DNA of 64,000 bases from Nitrospirales bacterium (lineage in GTDB: Bacteria; Nitrospirota; Nitrospiria; Nitrospirales; UBA8639), in NCBI GenBank assembly GCA_031315865.1, contig JALDRJ010000002.1, positions 2,702,001 through 2,766,000 of the forward strand, written 5' to 3'. The position numbers and the translations under genes were made by a program. Below the pieces are notes generated by a model. That model made no database searches. It worked only from the letters and a program-made list of their open reading frames with translations, and was not told the origin of the DNA. Numbering within the stretch: position 1 is the stretch's first letter; every line of letters begins with the position of its first letter. Shown here piece after piece: positions 59,837 through 64,000 of the stretch.

Positions 59837-60908
59837 GAATAAAGAAGGCCAAGAGAAATCAGAACAACCCAGTGGAAAACGGCTAGCCGATGCTCGCCGG
59901 AAAGGACAAGTCCCGAGCACGAAAGAATTGGCCCCTATTTTTGTGTTATTTGGCGGAGCCGGGATGATCGCGTTATGGGCTCCAATGGCCTGGAAACATC
60001 TTCAAAACAACAGTCGTCAATGGTTTGAATTAATCGGCACGTTTCAGCTCACGCCGGAATCCTTGCAGATATACGTGTCGTCCATCGTCGAAGAGATTTT
60101 TTTACCGCTTCTGCCCTTTGCGCTGATCGTGGGAGGGCTCGGGGTGTTGGCTTTATTCCTTCAGACTGGACCGTTGTGGGTTGAATCCGCGTTGCAACCG
60201 AAGATATCGAAACTCAACCCTAAGAACGGGCTGAAGAAAATCTTTTCTCTCCGAGGCGTGGTGGAGTTGTTGAAGTCCTTGTTCAAAGTGGGGCTGATTT
60301 CGGTGATTGTGTATGTCATCGTCAATCCGAAGATGACAGCGTTGATACACTTACAAAGTCAGAGTTTTAGCGATGCCTTCTCGACGATTTGGGAGATAAG
60401 CCAACAGATTATCCTCTGGGTTGGCCTCACGATGTTGGTGATGGCTATTGGAGATTTTCTGTATCAACGTTGGCAGATGACTGAAGATTTGAAAATGACG
60501 AAACAGGAAGCCAAGGATGAATCCAAGGACGTAGAAGGTGACCCACAAATCCGTTCACGTCGTTTGAGCTTACAACGGGAACGAGCCCGTCAACGGATGA
60601 TGCAAGCTGTTCCAAACGCGGATGTCGTGATTACAAACCCGACCCACATTGCCGTGGCCCTGCGCTATGACGCCAACGCGATGGAGTCGCCGGAAGTCGT
60701 GGCCAAAGGGGCGGGAGTGTTAGCAGAAAATATTAAGAAAATCGCGCGGCATGCCGGTATCCCGATTATCGAAAACCGGAGTCTGGCGCGTGGCCTCTAT
60801 CGCCTCGTGAAAGTCGGACAGGAGATCCCTGGCGATCTCTACCGAGCCGTGGCTGAAGTGTTGGCGTACGTGTATCGACTTCGGCAAGGCCAGGAGAAGG
60901 CAAGCTGA
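59829..60908 (+). CDS. flhB: flagellar biosynthetic protein FlhB
   Basis: Export-gate protein that sets substrate specificity through self-cleavage. The 359 residues have a GQEKSEQPSGKRLADARRKGQ start, four membrane helices, and the autocatalytic site NPTH at 270-273 (ITNPTHIAVALRYD). FLYQRWQMTEDLKMTKQEAK links the membrane and cytoplasmic parts. GTG 59829 lies inside the fliR end. Confidence 0.96.
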   Translation: MAENKEGQEKSEQPSGKRLADARRKGQVPSTKELAPIFVLFGGAGMIALWAPMAWKHLQNNSRQWFELIGTFQLTPESLQIYVSSIVEEIFLPLLPFALIVGGLGVLALFLQTGPLWVESALQPKISKLNPKNGLKKIFSLRGVVELLKSLFKVGLISVIVYVIVNPKMTALIHLQSQSFSDAFSTIWEISQQIILWVGLTMLVMAIGDFLYQRWQMTEDLKMTKQEAKDESKDVEGDPQIRSRRLSLQRERARQRMMQAVPNADVVITNPTHIAVALRYDANAMESPEVVAKGAGVLAENIKKIARHAGIPIIENRSLARGLYRLVKVGQEIPGDLYRAVAEVLAYVYRLRQGQEKAS

Positions 60909-61004
60909 GACGGGTGAAACATCAGGCCGAGGTGAAAAGAGAGAAATGGCGGTCGTAGAACACGAGGGTGTTTTTTAATAGTGCCTTGCTTCTGAAGGAA
61001 ACGT

Positions 61005-63113
61005 ATGGCTGTGGACGTAAAGTCATTAAAAGCGGAATTGATGCCGTCTCATTATGGAGACATGATGCTCCCGGTCGGCGTCGTGGGTATTCTGTTGATC
61101 ATGTTATTGCCGCTTCCATCGTTTCTTCTCGACCTGTTTTTGTCCTTTAGTCTGACGGTTTCTATTTTAATCCTGTTAGTGACCATGCATGCCGGAAGAC
61201 CCGCAGATTTTTCAGTCTTCCCTGCCGTGCTACTCCTGGGAACTCTGTTCCGCCTCGCTTTGAATATCGCTTCCACACGCGTCATTCTGTTGCATGGTCA
61301 CGAGGGGGCGGACGCGGCTGGAGACGTGATTCAGGCGTTTGGAGACTTTGTCGTCGGTGGAAACTTCGCGGTGGGCTTAGTCGTCTTTTCCATTCTGGTC
61401 ATCATTAACTTTGTGGTCATTACCAAAGGCGCTGGGAGAATCGCTGAAGTCGCCGCACGGTTTACGTTGGATGCTATGCCGGGGCGACAAATGAGCATCG
61501 ACGCCGACCTGAATGCCGGCATTATCGATGAGACAGAGGCTCGCAAACGTCGGGAACTGATCGCACAAGAAGCTGACTTCTATGGCTCCATGGACGGTTC
61601 AAGCAAATTCGTGCGTGGTGATGCGGTCGCGGCTCTGCTGATCATCTTTATCAACATTTTAGGCGGACTTTCTATCGGCGTTCTGGATCATGGATTGACG
61701 TTCGCGCAAGCGGCGCAGACGTTTACGCTCTTGACCGTGGGCGATGCCGTCGTCGCACAGGTGCCAGCCCTGATTATGTCAACGGCTGCCGGTATCATCA
61801 TCACTCGTGTCAGTACGAAAACGAGTCTTGGCCGGGATCTTACCGAACAGATTTTCTTTAATCCGAACTTGCTTGCCGTCGTCTCCGGCATCTTTATTTT
61901 TCTTGGGCTCATCCCGGGATTACCGCATCTGGCCTTTTTGCTCCTAGGCGGTTTGAGCGGCGGAATGGCCTATATGTTGTTGCAGAAAAAAAATGAGGAT
62001 GCCGAGGCGTTCACGCCAACGGCCACAGAGGCCAAAAAACCAGCCACCCACGAGACGGAAGCCGTCGAAACGGTGACGCCCCCTGATCTATTGGAGTTGC
62101 ATGTGGGATATGGGCTTGTGCCGTTAGTGGACACGGCTCAGGGAGGAGAACTTCTCGAACGAGTCCGAGCCATTCGCCGGCAAACGGCGCAAGACTTGGG
62201 ATTTGTGGTGCCTTCTGTCCACATCAGAGACAACCTCCAATTGAAACCGCATGAATACAGTATTTTGCTCAAAGGGGTACAGGTGGCGAAAGGAGAACTC
62301 GTGCCCAGGCATCTACTGGCGATCAATCCCGGCTCTGCAAAAAAGGGGATTGAGGGAAAGCCTGGAAAAGATCCTTGTTTTGGCTTGCCGGCATTGTGGA
62401 TCACTCCACAAGATAAGGAGCGAGCGCAGATGGATGGGTATACGGTCGTCGATGGGGCAGCGGTCATTGCCACGCATCTGACCGAAATTATCCGCGCAAG
62501 TGGGCATGAAATTCTCGGTCGTCAAGAGGTCCAGAACTTGCTGGATAATCTAGCTAAGATGTATCCCAAAGTGGTCGATGACTTAATCCCAACGCAGTTA
62601 TCCCTCGGCGCCGTCGTGCGAATTCTGCGAAATCTCCTGCGGGAACGGGTATCTATCCGAGATTTGAGGACGATCTTGGAATCAGTCGCTGACTACACGA
62701 TTCAGACGAAAGATCCCGACCTCCTGACAGAATATGCCCGGCAAAATTTATCTAGGACGATCACGAACCAATATGCCACTCCTGAAGGACTCCTGCACGT
62801 GATAAGTCTGGAGCCAATGCTAGATCGGCGTTTGGCCGAGGCGGTCAATCCTGCACAGGGCAGTTTGCCGAATATCTCGCCCTCTTTCATGAATCAGTTC
62901 GTTGAATCCTTGAAGAAAGCGATAGAAAAAACAGTCGGACAGGGGTATCAGCCCATCGTGTTATGTTCTCAGACGGTTCGAAGCTATGTGTATAAGTTGA
63001 TTTCTCCCGGGCTCCAAACGTTAGCGGTCCTTTCGCCGAATGAAATTGACGGAAAGGCCAAAATTCAAGCCATAGAAGTTGTGAGGTTGCCGCATGAAGC
63101 TGAAACGGTTTGA
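61005..63113 (+). CDS. flhA: flagellar biosynthetic protein FlhA
   Basis: Large export-gate subunit with a nonamer cytoplasmic ring that receives chaperone-substrate pairs. The 702 residues have about eight membrane helices in the first 320, with the FHIPEP loop ELIAQEADFYGSMDGSSKFV and GDAVVAQVPALIMSTAAGII. The cytoplasmic domain includes IRDNLQLKPHEYSILLKGV and DPCFGLPALWI. It is followed by flhF with a 20-base overlap. Confidence 0.96.
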   Translation: MAVDVKSLKAELMPSHYGDMMLPVGVVGILLIMLLPLPSFLLDLFLSFSLTVSILILLVTMHAGRPADFSVFPAVLLLGTLFRLALNIASTRVILLHGHEGADAAGDVIQAFGDFVVGGNFAVGLVVFSILVIINFVVITKGAGRIAEVAARFTLDAMPGRQMSIDADLNAGIIDETEARKRRELIAQEADFYGSMDGSSKFVRGDAVAALLIIFINILGGLSIGVLDHGLTFAQAAQTFTLLTVGDAVVAQVPALIMSTAAGIIITRVSTKTSLGRDLTEQIFFNPNLLAVVSGIFIFLGLIPGLPHLAFLLLGGLSGGMAYMLLQKKNEDAEAFTPTATEAKKPATHETEAVETVTPPDLLELHVGYGLVPLVDTAQGGELLERVRAIRRQTAQDLGFVVPSVHIRDNLQLKPHEYSILLKGVQVAKGELVPRHLLAINPGSAKKGIEGKPGKDPCFGLPALWITPQDKERAQMDGYTVVDGAAVIATHLTEIIRASGHEILGRQEVQNLLDNLAKMYPKVVDDLIPTQLSLGAVVRILRNLLRERVSIRDLRTILESVADYTIQTKDPDLLTEYARQNLSRTITNQYATPEGLLHVISLEPMLDRRLAEAVNPAQGSLPNISPSFMNQFVESLKKAIEKTVGQGYQPIVLCSQTVRSYVYKLISPGLQTLAVLSPNEIDGKAKIQAIEVVRLPHEAETV

Positions 63114-64000
63114 AGCATTGACTCTGCAGGGTGCTCTTGAGTCTGTCAAAGCCGAGTTAGGGCCGGATGCCGTGATTGTCTCCACTCGGCGGGTGAATAA
63201 AGGGGGAGGCCTCTTTGGGTTGCTCAGTCAACCCGTCGTCGAAGTGACGGCCGCGGTGGATCGTCAAACCAAAAAGAAACAGACTGAGACGACGATTCTG
63301 GAACGAATTGCTCGCTCTCATGAAGCGGCTGATCCGACCCCGGTCGAGGTTTCGTCACAGGTTGATGCGGTGTCTGAAACGCCAAGAGGTGACAGTTTTC
63401 ACGATCAACTTCGAATGGCCACGATGTTAGATCCGTTTACCGAACAATTAACCGCGGTACGAGAGGAATTGAAGCGATTGCGAGAAGAGCGCAATGATCC
63501 AGAGTCTGTCGTCAGACCGTTACGGCAGGAACTCGAAGGGCTTCGGATTATCGTGGGAGAAGCTCTGGGCGATCGTATGCGGAAACAGGTCGATGCGTTG
63601 CCGGGGAATCTGACGTCCGATTATGAGGCCCTTGTGAGTCAAGGCGTGCAGCCGCAGCTGGCTCATGAACTTCTACGGTCGGTCGTCGAGACACTAGGAA
63701 CAGCCGGCATCAAAGACCGTGTCATCGTGGAAGAAATGCTTCAAGAGCGAATTGAGCAAGCCATCTCGACATCAGGATCATTCTTGCCGACCAATGGACT
63801 GCAAAAAATCGTGATGCTGGTCGGTCCGACGGGTGTCGGAAAAACCACCACAGTGGCAAAACTTGCCAGTCTTGCGACCCAAGTGGAACGGCCTCGAAAA
63901 ACGGTATTGATCACGCTTGACACGTATCGGATCGCCGCGGTCGAACAGCTTCGTGTCTTTGCCAAAATCCTGAAGCTTCCGTTAGAAGTCGCGATGTCTC
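63094..64000 (+). CDS. flhF: flagellar GTPase FlhF, 3' end cut by the window
   Basis: SRP-type GTPase that sets place and number of polar flagella. The visible 302 residues start MKLKRFEALTLQGALESVKA, the usual basic B domain with DAVIVSTRRV and GGLFGLL, then a variable linker, the N domain, and the G domain with P-loop VGPTGVGKTTTVAKLA (from residue 244) and TLDTYRIAAVEQL. The gene runs off the end in the G domain. It overlaps flhA by 20 bases. Confidence 0.95.
   Translation, partial: MKLKRFEALTLQGALESVKAELGPDAVIVSTRRVNKGGGLFGLLSQPVVEVTAAVDRQTKKKQTETTILERIARSHEAADPTPVEVSSQVDAVSETPRGDSFHDQLRMATMLDPFTEQLTAVREELKRLREERNDPESVVRPLRQELEGLRIIVGEALGDRMRKQVDALPGNLTSDYEALVSQGVQPQLAHELLRSVVETLGTAGIKDRVIVEEMLQERIEQAISTSGSFLPTNGLQKIVMLVGPTGVGKTTTVAKLASLATQVERPRKTVLITLDTYRIAAVEQLRVFAKILKLPLEVAMS

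Noticed and set aside
59239-59886. 215-codon frame inside fliR and flhB
   Set aside because: Shadow frame; both overlapped genes are well conserved export-gate genes.

Overview
The window reads as one chromosome segment of a Gram-negative, flagellated, aerobic bacterium. An LptD outer-membrane protein, a TonB-dependent B12 receptor, an oxygen-dependent BluB and a complete flagellar export/hook block all point that way. The gene content and order (lower-ligand B12 assembly with small CWC proteins, moaCDEA, accD-folC-lptD, then FlrBC-like regulators running into flgB-fliF-flhA) look most like Nitrospira (Nitrospirota). This is inference from protein character; no 16S or marker search was possible.

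Layout. 1-7.1 kb: end of a degenerate GGDEF protein, a minus-strand solute-binding protein with a small coupled partner, cobyric acid synthase (cbiP), a PGRP-type amidase, a secreted coiled-coil protein and a minus-strand membrane protein. 7.2-20.8 kb: the B12 region. A 53-bp direct repeat and a promoter precede a first cobalamin riboswitch, then btuF-btuC-btuD; a second cobalamin riboswitch precedes btuB, cobO, a CWC mini-protein and bluB. After a minus-strand exonuclease-like gene come pduO, cobU, cobT, cobS, a second CWC mini-protein, cbiB and cobD. Together these import corrinoids, adenosylate them, make dimethylbenzimidazole and the aminopropanol arm, and join the nucleotide loop. No corrin-ring genes except cbiP are in the window.

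20.8-28 kb is a looser accessory stretch: an IPT/TIG-like secreted protein, a methyltransferase broken by a frameshift and a stop, a Rieske ferredoxin, an HNH endonuclease, a 49-residue zinc-ribbon gene, a translationally coupled zinc-metallopeptidase/ATP-grasp pair of unknown role, and a DsrE-like protein. 28-36 kb: moaC-moaD-moaE-moaA for molybdopterin (MoaD ends in Gly-Gly-Ser), then accD, folC and lptD.

36.6-64 kb is motility. A lone NtrC-type regulator is followed by a coupled set (TPR protein, soluble histidine kinase, second NtrC-type regulator). A good sigma-54 promoter then lies in front of flgB-flgC-fliE-fliF-fliG-fliH-fliI-fliJ-motE-like-fliK-flgD-flgE, closed by a terminator; fliL-fliM-fliN-fliO-fliP-fliQ-fliR-flhB-flhA-flhF follow, with flhF cut by the window end. 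The most unusual structure is a five-copy 93-bp tandem repeat between fliJ and the motE-like gene. It stays in frame with motE, is open on both strands, and carries an ATG in every unit.

No tRNA, rRNA, insertion sequence or CRISPR array was recognised.
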